Shown here in pieces: positions 1 through 6,880 of a stretch of DNA of 16,519 nt. The position numbers were made by a program, and so were the translations under genes. The notes under the pieces are model-generated. The model ran no database searches, was not told where the DNA came from, and saw only the letters and a list, made by a program, of their open reading frames with translations. How positions within the stretch are numbered: the first letter of the stretch is position 1; the number at the start of each line of letters is the position of its first letter. The DNA is from Pseudomonadota bacterium (GTDB taxonomy: Bacteria; Pseudomonadota; Alphaproteobacteria; Sphingomonadales; Sphingomonadaceae): the NCBI GenBank assembly GCA_023433445.1, contig JAEZCS010000134.1, forward strand, positions 1-16,519, given 5' to 3'.

Positions 1-318
1 GTGCAGGTGGTCTTCCACCATGTCCTGCCGCTTGCCCTGCCCGGCATCCTGACCGGCACGATCATCGGCATGGCTCGCGCGCTTGGCGAAACCGCCCCCC
101 TCCTCATGATCGGCATGCGCGCTTTCATCGCGACGCCGCCCGGTGGGATCACTGATCCTGCAACGGTTCTGCCGGTGCAGATTTTCCTCTGGTCTGACGA
201 AGTCTCGAAGGGCTTTGTCGAAAAGACCTCCGCCGCCATCATCGTCCTGTTGGTCTTCCTGCTCGCGATGAACGGCCTCGCCATCTACCTGCGCAACAAG
301 TTTGAAAAACGGTGGTAA
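1..318 (+). CDS. pstA: Phosphate ABC transporter permease PstA, C-terminal part
   Basis: The frame is open from the first base, so this is the 3' end of a longer gene, with about 105 codons visible. PstA is one of two inner-membrane permeases of the high-affinity phosphate importer PstSCAB. The visible part carries the permease cytoplasmic loop (PLALPGILTGTIIGMARALG followed by ETAPL), which docks on the PstB ATPase. It ends with a hydrophobic membrane segment (AAIIVLLVFLLAMNGLAIYL) and a basic tail, as expected for the C-terminus of this family. The GTG at position 1 is almost certainly an internal valine codon rather than a start. The stop at 316-318 lies two bases before the preferred pstB start, indicating one operon. 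Identity is secure from the motif and from the order pstA-pstB-phoU-phoB. Confidence 0.93.
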   Translation: MQVVFHHVLPLALPGILTGTIIGMARALGETAPLLMIGMRAFIATPPGGITDPATVLPVQIFLWSDEVSKGFVEKTSAAIIVLLVFLLAMNGLAIYLRNKFEKRW

Positions 319-320
319 CG

Positions 321-1112
321 ATGATGCACGAACCGCAAACACTGGTGCCCGCCACCGAAACCAAGATGACCGCGCGCGACGTGAAGGTCTTCTATGGCGA
401 AAAACAGGCGATCAAGGGCGTCTCGATCGACGTCGACATGGACAATGTGACGGCCTTCATCGGCCCGTCGGGCTGCGGCAAGTCGACCTTCCTGCGGGCA
501 CTGAACCGCATGAACGACACCGTCGCTTCGGCCCGCGTCGAAGGGACGATCACCCTTGATGGCGAGGATATCTACGCCTCGTCGATGGACGTCGTGCAAC
601 TGCGCGCCCGGGTCGGCATGGTGTTCCAGAAGCCCAATCCCTTCCCCAAGTCGATCTACGAGAACATCGCCTACGGCCCCCGCATCCACGGCCTGGCCCA
701 TGGCAAGGCGGACCTCGACGTCATCGTCGAAAAGTCGCTGCGTCGCGCTGGCCTGTGGGATGAAGTGAAGGATCGCCTGCACGACAGCGGCACCGCGCTT
801 TCCGGCGGTCAGCAGCAGCGCCTCTGCATCGGCCGCGCCATCGCTGTCGAACCTGAAGTCATCCTGATGGACGAACCCTGCTCGGCGCTCGATCCCATCG
901 CGACGGCCAAGATCGAGGAACTGATCCACGAACTGCGCGGCCGCTACGCGATCGTCATCGTCACCCATAACATGCAGCAGGCCGCCCGCGTGTCGCAGCG
1001 CACTGCCTTCTTCCACCTGGGCGAGCTGGTCGAATATGGCGTGACGTCGGACATCTTCACCAACCCCCGCCAGGAGCGGACCAAAGACTATATCACCGGA
1101 CGCTACGGCTGA
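321..1112 (+). CDS. pstB: Phosphate ABC transporter ATP-binding protein PstB
   Basis: This is the cytoplasmic ATPase that powers phosphate import through PstA/PstC, 263 aa from the ATG at 321. Seen: Walker A GPSGCGKST (48-56), a Q-loop in MVFQKPNPFP, the ABC signature LSGGQQQR (from residue 160), Walker B ILMDEP (D184, E185), a D-loop in SALDP and the H-loop histidine 216 (VTHNM). The NPFPKSIYENIAYG stretch is typical of PstB rather than other ABC ATPases. A GTG at 312 and an ATG at 324 are alternative starts. I prefer 321 or 324 because GGTGG at 311-315 can serve as Shine-Dalgarno and because 312 would overlap the end of pstA. Length is normal for the family. PstB together with PhoU also passes the phosphate signal to PhoR. 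Confidence 0.96.
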   Translation: MMHEPQTLVPATETKMTARDVKVFYGEKQAIKGVSIDVDMDNVTAFIGPSGCGKSTFLRALNRMNDTVASARVEGTITLDGEDIYASSMDVVQLRARVGMVFQKPNPFPKSIYENIAYGPRIHGLAHGKADLDVIVEKSLRRAGLWDEVKDRLHDSGTALSGGQQQRLCIGRAIAVEPEVILMDEPCSALDPIATAKIEELIHELRGRYAIVIVTHNMQQAARVSQRTAFFHLGELVEYGVTSDIFTNPRQERTKDYITGRYG

Positions 1113-1132
1113 ACCGGGGGGAGAGACAGACA

Positions 1133-1828
1133 ATGGCAGAACATACGATCAAGGCGTTTGATGAGGAGATGGACAAGCTCCGCGGCCTCATCGCTGAAAT
1201 GGGAGGCCGCGCCGAATCCGCGCTCGAAAACGCGATGCTAGCGCTTCAACGTCATGACAAGAGGCTTGCCGCGCAGATCGTTGCCGAAGACAAGCGCATC
1301 GATGCCATCGAGGCAGAAGTTGAAAAGCTCGCGATCGAGATCATCGCATTGCGCGCGCCCATGGCCAACGATCTGCGTGACGTGATCGCCGCGCTCAAGA
1401 TCGTCGGCGTGGTGGAGCGCATCGGCGATTATGCGAAGAACATCGCCAAGCGCGTTCCCATGATCAACGCGAACCAGCGGACGCAGGAGCCCATCGCGCT
1501 TCTCCCTTCCATGGGTCAGGTCGCGGGCGAGATGGTGCAGGACGCCCTCAACGCCTTTGCTGCGCGTGATGCGGATCTGGCCCTTGCCGTAATCGAGCGC
1601 GACACCATTGTTGACGACTTCTACAACAGTGTCTTCCGCACCCTCGTCACCTTCATGGTCGAAAATCCCAAGACGATCAGCGAGTGCGCGCACCTGCTGT
1701 TCGTCGCCAAGAATATCGAGCGGATCGGCGACCACGCCACCAATGTTGCCGAGATGGTTTATTACGCCGCGACCGGCCAGACTCTGCCGGAGCGCGAGCG
1801 CGGCGGCAACCAGCCCCTGGAGGACTGA
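1133..1828 (+). CDS. phoU: Phosphate-specific transport accessory protein PhoU
   Basis: This 231-aa cytoplasmic helical protein keeps the Pho response off when phosphate is plentiful by linking the Pst transporter to the PhoR/PhoB pair. Two tandem PhoU domains are visible. Each ends in the metal-binding helix signature, ERIGDYAKN at 95-103 and ERIGDHATN at 196-204, and the first domain also has an acidic helix (AEDKRIDAIEAEVE, 51-64). Length matches the family. The purine-rich leader GGGGGGAGAGACA just upstream of the ATG at 1133 is a good ribosome-binding site. The gene sits 20 bases after pstB and 2 bases before phoB, so it is co-transcribed with both. Confidence 0.96.
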   Translation: MAEHTIKAFDEEMDKLRGLIAEMGGRAESALENAMLALQRHDKRLAAQIVAEDKRIDAIEAEVEKLAIEIIALRAPMANDLRDVIAALKIVGVVERIGDYAKNIAKRVPMINANQRTQEPIALLPSMGQVAGEMVQDALNAFAARDADLALAVIERDTIVDDFYNSVFRTLVTFMVENPKTISECAHLLFVAKNIERIGDHATNVAEMVYYAATGQTLPERERGGNQPLED

Positions 1829-1830
1829 AT

Positions 1831-2532
1831 ATGGCGAGAGCCAAGATGCTTCTGGTTGAAGATGACGCGGCCCTCGCAGAACTTCTGATCTGGCATTTCA
1901 AGCGCGAGGATTTCGACGTCGCGCACACCGTCGATGGCGAAGAGGCCCTGCTGCTTGCGCAGGAGAATGTGCCCGATATCGTGCTGCTCGACTGGATGGT
2001 GGAAAGCCTGTCCGGGATCGAGGTCTGCCGCCGCCTGCGCCGTATGAACGGCACCGCCAATGTGCCCATCATCATGCTCACCGCGCGCGGCGAGGAGGAG
2101 GATCGCGTGCGTGGTTTGGAAACGGGCGCGGACGACTATGTCACCAAGCCTTTTTCTCCCCGCGAACTGGTCGCACGCGTCGGCGCAGTCCTTCGCCGCG
2201 TCCGTCCCGCGCTGGCTGGCGAGACGCTCACCTTCGCGGACGTCGAGATGGACACGGTCGGTCACAAGGTGCGCCGTGGAGGTCAGGTCATCCCACTCGG
2301 CCCCACGGAATTCCGGCTGCTCAAGCATTTCCTGGAGCATCCCGGCTGGGTCTTCTCGCGCGAACGGCTGCTGGACAGCGTCTGGGGCCAGGACAGCGAC
2401 ATCGAACTGCGCACCGTCGACGTCCACATCCGCCGCCTGCGCAAGGCAATCAACGCGGACGGCAAATATCGCGATATCATCCGCACTGTCCGTTCGGCCG
2501 GTTATGCCTTGGACACAGACGGAGTGGGATAA
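1831..2532 (+). CDS. phoB: Phosphate regulon response regulator PhoB
   Basis: This 233-aa OmpR/PhoB-family transcription factor activates phosphate-starvation genes after phosphorylation by PhoR. The receiver domain (about 1-125) has the acidic pocket E10-D11-D12 (LLVEDDAA), the phospho-acceptor D54 (VLLDWM), the switch threonine T84 and lysine K106 (TKPFSP). A C-terminal winged-helix DNA-binding domain (about 132-230) follows, with PTEFRLLKHFLEHPG and the recognition helix in RTVDVHIRRLRKAI. I chose the ATG at 1831, two bases after phoU stops, because it gives the standard N-terminus; the frame continues upstream but only as phoU overlap. It is the last gene of the pst operon. No phoR follows, so the sensor kinase gene presumably lies upstream of the window, as in other alphaproteobacteria (inference). 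Confidence 0.96.
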   Translation: MARAKMLLVEDDAALAELLIWHFKREDFDVAHTVDGEEALLLAQENVPDIVLLDWMVESLSGIEVCRRLRRMNGTANVPIIMLTARGEEEDRVRGLETGADDYVTKPFSPRELVARVGAVLRRVRPALAGETLTFADVEMDTVGHKVRRGGQVIPLGPTEFRLLKHFLEHPGWVFSRERLLDSVWGQDSDIELRTVDVHIRRLRKAINADGKYRDIIRTVRSAGYALDTDGVG

Positions 2533-2557
2533 GGCCGAGCGTTCACACGCGTTCCCC

Positions 2558-2668
2558 CTCCCGCAAGGGCTAGGGGGTGGGCGAGCGCAACGTCCGAGTT
2601 AGTTGTCAACGGCTGGCCGGGGAGCTCGCTGCGCTCGCCCCACCCCTAGCCCCTCGCGCTTGCGGGAG
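2558..2668. repeat. Large imperfect inverted repeat between phoB and def
   Basis: The arm at 2558-2591 and the arm at 2628-2668 are reverse complements over about 33 bases. One base pair is mispaired, a C/A shift lies in the C-run, and the right arm has a 7-base insertion (CTCGCGC, near 2654-2660). The outer ends read CTCCCGC and GCGGGAG. It lies in the 216-base gap between the convergent phoB and def genes. No T-run follows the arms, so it is not a classical intrinsic terminator. It could still stop or stabilise transcripts from either side, or be a REP-like mobile palindrome. A related but shorter CTC/GCGGGAG hairpin lies at 11149-11177, in the other convergent gap. Confidence 0.75.
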
Positions 2669-2695
2669 CGGAATGTGAGCTGAAGGTCATCACAG

Positions 2696-2724
2696 AAAAA
2701 CGCTCCAGCCTTCCAGCCAGAGCG
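2696..2724 (-). terminator. Intrinsic terminator of the recR-def transcript
   Basis: Read on the minus strand, 2724 to 2701 forms a 10-bp stem (CGCTCTGGCT paired with GGCTGGAGCG, including three G-U pairs) closed by a GGAA tetraloop. It is followed directly by five U (2700-2696). A second, perfect 7-bp hairpin (TTGTCTT/AAGACAA, 2730-2747) lies between it and the def stop codon. This tandem structure directly after def is a convincing rho-independent terminator. Confidence 0.8.
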
Positions 2725-2748
2725 CCTCCTTGTCTTCCAGAAGACAAA

Positions 2749-3279
2749 TCAGGCCGCCTTGCGCGCCTTCGTCAGCTTCTTCAGCAGCATGTCGCGCTTC
2801 AACCGCGACAGATGATCGATGAACAGCACGCCCTGCAAATGATCCATCTCATGCTGTAGGCAGGTAGCCAACAAGCCCTCCAGCTGCTCCTCATGGATGC
2901 GCCCGTCGCGGTCCATCCAGCTTGCACGGATCGTCGCGGGGCGCTCGACCTCGGCATATTGGTCAGGCACCGACAGGCAGCCCTCATTGTAAACCGACAG
3001 GTCTGCCGAGCCTTCCAGAATCTCTGGATTGATGAACACCATCGGCTTTTTCACCGAAGGCGCACCCTCCTCATCCGATTCGGGCTCTTGCAGGTCGATC
3101 ACCAGCACGCGCTTGGGCACGCCGACCTGAATCGCCGCCAGCCCGATGCCGGGAGCGTCGTACATGGTCTCGAACATATCATCGATCAGGCGTTGCAGAT
3201 CGTCATCGATCGCCTCCACCGGAGACGAAATGGTACGCAGGCGCGGATCAGGCGCCTCAAGGATCGGAAGAATGGCCAT
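2749..3279 (-). CDS. def: Peptide deformylase
   Basis: This 176-aa metalloenzyme removes the formyl group from the N-terminal methionine of new proteins. All three family motifs are present: GIGLAAIQVG (44-53; G44xGLAAxQ), EGCLS (99-103) and HEMDH (143-147). The metal ligands are C101, H143 and H147, the catalytic residue is E144, and Q51 is the oxyanion residue. Length is normal for a bacterial type I deformylase. The ATG at 3277-3279 gives the standard start MAILPILEAPDPRLR. Its ribosome-binding site is weak, which may fit translation from a recR-def message: recR ends 48 bases upstream on the same strand. The partner enzyme fmt, which adds the formyl group, lies just beyond recR, so the two opposing activities sit in one locus. 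A strong terminator follows the stop codon. Confidence 0.97.
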   Translation of the reverse strand: MAILPILEAPDPRLRTISSPVEAIDDDLQRLIDDMFETMYDAPGIGLAAIQVGVPKRVLVIDLQEPESDEEGAPSVKKPMVFINPEILEGSADLSVYNEGCLSVPDQYAEVERPATIRASWMDRDGRIHEEQLEGLLATCLQHEMDHLQGVLFIDHLSRLKRDMLLKKLTKARKAA

Positions 3280-3327
3280 GTGGTTAAAATAGCCGCAATC
3301 GCGGGCATTTTCAAGCGACCGCCAAGC

Positions 3328-3924
3328 TCACGAAACGGGACGCCGTGCCCGCAGCGCTTGCGCCAATGTCCCTTCGTCAAGATAGTCGAGCTCGCCACCG
3401 ACCGGCACACCATGGGCAAGCTGGGTCAGCCGCACCGGAAAGCGCTCCAGCCGCTCGGCCAGATAATGCGCGGTCGTCTGCCCCTCCAGCGTCGCGTTCA
3501 TCGCCAGCACCACCTCGTCGATGCCGCCCGCCTCGACCCGCGCGACCAGCCCATCGATGGAAAGGTCCTCTGGCCGCACCCCTTCCAGCGCCGATAATCG
3601 CCCGCCCAGCACATGGAAGCGGCCCGGAAACAGCCGCGACTTGTCCAACGCCCACAGGTCCGCAACATCCTCAACAATGCACAGAGCTCGCGCGTCACGG
3701 CGAGGGTCCGCGCAGATGCCGCACGGATCGATCGTATCGACATTGCCGCAAATACCGCATGTCACCAGCCGATCGTTCACCGCATCAAGTGCACGCAGCA
3801 ACGGCTCAAGCGCGCTTTCCCGCTTCTTCAGCAGGTGCAGCACAGCACGTCGCGCCGAGCGCGGGCCAAGACCCGGCAGGCGGGACAGTGCCTGCGTCAG
3901 CGCATCGATCTCGGGAGAAGCCAT
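3328..3924 (-). CDS. recR: Recombination mediator protein RecR
   Basis: RecR works with RecF and RecO to load RecA on gapped single-stranded DNA. The 198-aa product has the family's order of domains. An N-terminal helix-hairpin-helix (RLPGLGPRSARRAVLHLL, 15-32) is followed by a C4 zinc finger (C56, C59, C68, C71). Next is a Toprim domain (about 79-172) with the acidic residues E85 and D89 in CIVEDVADLWAL, and then a short C-terminal tail. I placed the start at the ATG at 3922-3924. An in-frame upstream ATG exists, but the extension runs through the palindrome at 4009-4088 and has no family similarity. The start at 3924 also lies 6 bases behind a good -10 box (see 3931-3959). It is transcribed toward def and diverges from fmt. 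Confidence 0.96.
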   Translation of the reverse strand: MASPEIDALTQALSRLPGLGPRSARRAVLHLLKKRESALEPLLRALDAVNDRLVTCGICGNVDTIDPCGICADPRRDARALCIVEDVADLWALDKSRLFPGRFHVLGGRLSALEGVRPEDLSIDGLVARVEAGGIDEVVLAMNATLEGQTTAHYLAERLERFPVRLTQLAHGVPVGGELDYLDEGTLAQALRARRPVS

Positions 3925-3930
3925 GGAACC

Positions 3931-3959
3931 GAGATAGGGGCTTGCAAGTCCTGGGTCAA
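3931..3959 (-). promoter_or_regulatory. Sigma-70-like promoter for recR-def, predicted leaderless
   Basis: On the minus strand, TTGACC (3959-3954) and TATCTC (3936-3931) are separated by exactly 17 bases. They match the TTGACA/TATAAT consensus at 5 and 4 of 6 positions. The recR start codon begins 7 bases downstream of the -10 box, which is where transcription would be expected to start. The mRNA may therefore begin at or within a base or two of the ATG. This prediction is by eye only. Confidence 0.55.
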
Positions 3960-4008
3960 AAGAGTTGAGAGGCGTCCCTGGAATTACGCTTCGCGCGTAT
4001 TTCGGATG

Positions 4009-4088
4009 CGGCACCGGCCCGCTCCCCCACCCGGCCACCCAACGGCAGTATCATATGGGTGGCCGGGTCGGGGAGCGGGCCGGTGCCG
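4009..4088. repeat. 33-bp-arm inverted repeat in the recR/fmt divergent region
   Basis: Arms 4009-4041 and 4056-4088 are reverse complements with a single mismatch, around a 14-base AT-richer spacer (4042-4055). The core of the arms is GCACCGGCCCGCTCCC and its complement. The right arm ends 21 bases before the fmt start codon. It lies upstream of the recR promoter rather than after any gene, so it is not a terminator for a neighbouring gene. If transcribed from a promoter upstream, it would form a very stable hairpin in the fmt leader. Repeat-family membership cannot be judged from one copy; no second copy was noticed here. Confidence 0.85.
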
Positions 4089-4109
4089 GAACCCAGAAAA
4101 AGGCCCACT

Positions 4110-5018
4110 ATGCGCATCATCTACATGGGAACCCCTGATTTTGCCGTCCCGGCCCTCGTGGCGCTGGCCAAGGCCGAGCATGAAATCGTAGCGGTCTACA
4201 GCCAGCCGCCTCGCCCAGCCGGGCGCGGCAAGGCGCTGCGCCCTTCCCCGGTTCAGGCCCAGGCGGAGCGGATGGGCATAGAGGTGCGCCCGCCCGTCTC
4301 GCTCAAGGACCCGGAGGTGCAGTCCGCCTTCGCCGCGCTGAATGCCGATGTTGCGGTGGTTGCCGCATATGGCCTTATCCTGCCGCGCGCTGTGCTGGAG
4401 GCGCCGCGCTTCGGTTGCCTCAATATCCACGCATCGCTCTTGCCGCGTTGGCGCGGCGCAGCGCCGATCCAGCGCGCGATCCTCTCTGGCGACAATGTGA
4501 CCGGCGTCACGATCATGGATATGGAAGCGGGTCTCGATACCGGCCCGATGCGCGCCAAACATGTGACCCCGATTGAGGACAAGACGGCGGGCGCTCTCAC
4601 CACCGAACTGGCGCAGGCTGGCGCGGACCTGATGGTGGAGGTCCTCGACGACCTACCCGCACACCCGCCCGTGCCGCAACCGGATGAAGACGTCACCTAC
4701 GCCGCCAAGATCGACAAGAGCGAAGCCCGCATCGACTTCACCCGCGATGCACATCAGGTCGAACGGCAGATCCGTGCCTTCAACCCCATGCCCGGCGCCT
4801 TCATGGAATATCGCGGAGAACGCTTCCGCATCCTCGCCGCCCATGTCGAGGAACATGATGGCCAGCCCGGTGAACTGCTCGACAACAGTCTGCTCATCGG
4901 CTGCGGCCACCATGCTATCCGCCCCACCCTCATCCAGCGCGCGGGCAAGGGCGCCATGTCGCCAGGGGAGTTGCTCCGTGGATACGACATGCCCGCCGGA
5001 TCGCGCGTCGATGGCTAA
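4110..5018 (+). CDS. fmt: Methionyl-tRNA formyltransferase
   Basis: This 302-aa cytoplasmic enzyme transfers a formyl group from 10-formyl-tetrahydrofolate to Met-tRNA(fMet), producing the initiator tRNA. The N-terminal formyltransferase domain (about 1-185) has the start MRIIYMGTPDFAVPAL, the SQPPRPAGRG loop that contacts the tRNA (31-40), and the catalytic residues N105, H107 and D143. N105 and H107 lie in NIHASLLPRWRGAAPI, and D143 is in GLDTG. The C-terminal OB-fold domain follows (about 205-302). I chose the ATG at 4110 because it gives the conserved N-terminus and has AAGG seven bases upstream. An in-frame ATG at 4059 would translate through the palindrome. Length is normal. Fmt and Def form a functional pair around recR. 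Confidence 0.96.
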   Translation: MRIIYMGTPDFAVPALVALAKAEHEIVAVYSQPPRPAGRGKALRPSPVQAQAERMGIEVRPPVSLKDPEVQSAFAALNADVAVVAAYGLILPRAVLEAPRFGCLNIHASLLPRWRGAAPIQRAILSGDNVTGVTIMDMEAGLDTGPMRAKHVTPIEDKTAGALTTELAQAGADLMVEVLDDLPAHPPVPQPDEDVTYAAKIDKSEARIDFTRDAHQVERQIRAFNPMPGAFMEYRGERFRILAAHVEEHDGQPGELLDNSLLIGCGHHAIRPTLIQRAGKGAMSPGELLRGYDMPAGSRVDG

Positions 5019-5038
5019 CCTGACCTCGTCCCAAAGCC

Positions 5039-5114
5039 GTCATCCCAACGAAAGCTGGGATCTCAGGCGATGGCGCGCGACATGGCCCAGGATCCCGGCG
5101 TTCGCTGGGATGAC
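5039..5114. repeat. Tandem-hairpin palindromic element between fmt and truA
   Basis: The arm at 5039-5063 is the imperfect reverse complement of the arm at 5090-5114. Each arm is also a hairpin by itself: ATCCCAAC-GAAA-GCTGGGAT (5042-5061, GNRA loop) and ATCCCGGC-GTTC-GCTGGGAT (5092-5111, one G-U pair). The element can therefore fold as two small hairpins or as one long one, like REP/BIME elements. From memory, the GTCATCCCAGCGAAAGCTGG-type unit is frequent between genes in sphingomonads and relatives; this was not checked here. It starts 20 bases after the fmt stop. Confidence 0.8.
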
Positions 5115-5147
5115 CTTTGTTTCAGGCGGCGGAGCTCTACCCCGCCC

Positions 5148-5891
5148 ATGACCCGCTTCGCCTTCACCGTGGAATTTGACGGCCGCCCCTTCATGGGCTG
5201 GCAGCGGCAAGCGCACGGCCCCAGCGTCCAGCAATCACTGGAAGACGCCATCCACGCCATCACCGGCGAGCGCGCCATCATCCACGCCGCTGGCCGCACC
5301 GATGCAGGCGTCCACGGCCTTGCCATGCGCGCCCATGCGGACATCGAAAAGCCGATCGCCCCCTTTCGCCTGATGGAGGCGATGAACGCACGCCTGCGCC
5401 CCCACCCCATCGCGGTCCTGGCTTGCGAAGTGGTGCCCGACGACTGGCACGCCCGCTTCTCCTGCATCGGTCGCGCCTATGTCTATCGCATCGCCAACCG
5501 CCGCGCGCCGCTGACCTTCGAAAACGGCCTCATCTGGCGCATTATCCAGCCGCTCGACGCCGACGCGATGCAGGAAGCCGCCCAACTCCTCGTCGGCCGT
5601 CACGATTTCACTACCTTCCGCTCCGCCCATTGTCAGGCCGAAAGCCCGCTCAAATCGCTCGATCGCCTTGACGTCGAGCGCGAAGGCGACCGAATCGCCA
5701 TCCATGCCGAGGCGCGCTCATTTCTGCACCATCAGGTCCGCTCGATGGTCGGCTGCCTGGCCCTGGTGGGCATGGGCCGCTGGTCGATCGACGACATGCG
5801 CGCCGCTCGCGATGCGAAGAATCGAGCCGCTCTGGGCCTTAACGCCCCGCCCGATGGCCTATATTTCGTGCAGGCGAGGTACCCAGACTGA
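5148..5891 (+). CDS. truA: tRNA pseudouridine(38-40) synthase TruA
   Basis: This enzyme converts U38, U39 and U40 in the anticodon arm of many tRNAs to pseudouridine. The 247-aa product begins MTRFAFTVEFDGRPFMGWQR and has the catalytic motif AGRTDAGVHG with nucleophile D52. It also has the conserved F-E-N-G-L-I-W-like and VGRHDFTTFRSAHC segments, followed by the RSFLHHQVRSMVG motif of the second half. Length is normal for TruA. The ATG at 5148 was chosen because an upstream in-frame ATG at 5070 would translate the palindromic element and adds nothing conserved. There is no strong ribosome-binding site (weak GGCGGCGGAG, 5127-5136). It follows fmt on the same strand with a 129-base gap. It converges on the transporter gene at 5901-6620, with only 9 bases between the stops. 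Confidence 0.95.
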   Translation: MTRFAFTVEFDGRPFMGWQRQAHGPSVQQSLEDAIHAITGERAIIHAAGRTDAGVHGLAMRAHADIEKPIAPFRLMEAMNARLRPHPIAVLACEVVPDDWHARFSCIGRAYVYRIANRRAPLTFENGLIWRIIQPLDADAMQEAAQLLVGRHDFTTFRSAHCQAESPLKSLDRLDVEREGDRIAIHAEARSFLHHQVRSMVGCLALVGMGRWSIDDMRAARDAKNRAALGLNAPPDGLYFVQARYPD

Positions 5892-5900
5892 GGCGTCTCG

Positions 5901-6620
5901 CTAAATCCGCGTGCGGAACGGCGTGAAATTGGTCCCCTCGTCATAGACGTCCAGTCCCTCGGCCCGCTTCAGGCTGTTCACCGCGACATAGGTCAAAGGC
6001 GTCAGCAACGCTTCCCATGTCACTTTCATCAGCCAGTTGGTGACCATCACCGTCAGCACCTGCGCATTACTCCAAATGCCGACAAAGGCGAGCGGATAGA
6101 AGAGCAGGCTATCCACCCCCTGCCCCACGATTGTCGATCCGATCGTCCGCATCCAAAGATGCTTGCCTTGGGTCAGCACCTTCATCTTCGCCAGCACGAA
6201 ACTGTTGGTCAATTCACCCGCCCAAAATGCGGCGAGCGAGGCGAAGACGATGCGCCAGGTATTGCCGAACACCGCTTCATAGGCCTTCTGGTCCGGCCAG
6301 CCTTCCGCAGGCGGCAGCTTCACCACCACCCAGCTCATCAGCGCCATGAACAGCATCGCGCCAAAGCCTGCCCACACGCACCGGCGGGCACGGGCATAGC
6401 CATAGACCTCGGTCAGAACGTCGCCCAGCACATAGCCGAGCGGAAAAAAGAGGATGCCTGCGCCGAATGTGAAGCCGCCAACCGTCGACAGCTTCGCCGC
6501 CCCGATCAGGTTCGACAGCAGCAATATGGCGACGAACGCCGCGATGAAGAAATCGAAATAGCGCATCGGCCGCTGCCCCAGCGCCTGCGCATCGATTTTC
6601 CGAACCCCCATATCGGTCAT
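5901..6620 (-). CDS. yhhQ: Queuosine precursor transporter (YhhQ/VUT family, DUF165)
   Basis: This 239-aa integral membrane protein has about six hydrophobic segments (near 22-42, 47-67, 83-101, 121-140, 161-181 and 186-212). Family signatures are FPLGYVLGDVLTEVYGYAR (59-77), FWAGELTNSFVLAKMKV (132-148), GQGVDSLLFYPLAF (166-179) and EALLTPLTY (203-211). Known E. coli YhhQ imports preQ0/preQ1, precursors of the tRNA nucleoside queuosine, so the likely role is salvage for tRNA modification. I chose the ATG at 6618-6620 because AAGGGC precedes it at proper spacing. An earlier in-frame ATG at 6656 adds 12 unconserved residues. No preQ1 riboswitch was recognised in the 88 bases upstream. Substrate is inferred from the family. 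Confidence 0.9.
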   Translation of the reverse strand: MTDMGVRKIDAQALGQRPMRYFDFFIAAFVAILLLSNLIGAAKLSTVGGFTFGAGILFFPLGYVLGDVLTEVYGYARARRCVWAGFGAMLFMALMSWVVVKLPPAEGWPDQKAYEAVFGNTWRIVFASLAAFWAGELTNSFVLAKMKVLTQGKHLWMRTIGSTIVGQGVDSLLFYPLAFVGIWSNAQVLTVMVTNWLMKVTWEALLTPLTYVAVNSLKRAEGLDVYDEGTNFTPFRTRI

Positions 6621-6708
6621 GGTGCCCTTGCATATCGGGCCGCCACACAAAAGCAATGGCAGGCATGATTGCGCGCGGGCACAAGCCTCGCTATCGAAGC
6701 GCCGGTGC

Positions 6709-6785
6709 GGCCCCGTAGCTCAGCTGGATAGAGCATTCGCCTTCTAAGCGAATGGTCACAGGTTCGAATCCTGTCGGGGTCGCCA
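6709..6785 (+). tRNA. tRNA-Arg (anticodon UCU)
   Basis: A full cloverleaf can be drawn over 77 nt. The acceptor stem GGCCCCG pairs with CGGGGTC (one G-U). The D-arm is GCTC/GAGC. The anticodon stem TTCGC/GCGAA encloses the loop CTTCTAA with anticodon TCT (6750-6753 region). The T-arm is ACAGG/CCTGT around TTCGAAT. Discriminator G6782 is followed by an encoded CCA at 6783-6785. The anticodon UCU reads AGA/AGG arginine codons, which are rare in these genes. It stands alone between genes of the opposite strand. No tRNA-targeted integration or duplicated 3' end was seen. Confidence 0.96.
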
Positions 6786-6880
6786 TCTTCCCTGCAAGCG
6801 CCAGCCCGGCAGCAACATCAGCGGCCCGGCGATCAGGATCGCCGCCGCCAGGAACCCCCCATCCGAAATCGAGGCCGCTC

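Noticed and set aside
285..1133. 282-codon minus-strand open frame opposite pstB
   Set aside because: Antisense shadow of pstB, with no recognisable domain.
3925..4038. Upstream in-frame start for recR adding 38 residues
   Set aside because: The extension translates the promoter and palindrome and has no family similarity; 198 aa is the normal RecR length.
6621..6708. Possible preQ1 riboswitch upstream of the queuosine-precursor transporter
   Set aside because: I looked for the short preQ1 hairpin with an A-rich tail and did not see it.
6709..6785. tRNA-Arg as an integration site of a mobile element
   Set aside because: No integrase gene, no repeated tRNA 3' end and no foreign genes follow.
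6786..6880. Minus-strand reading that gives a hydrophobic FLAAAILIAGPLMLLPGW stretch beyond the ABM-like gene
   Set aside because: No ATG in that frame nearby and it runs into the tRNA. It could be a gene remnant, but the evidence is too thin to call.
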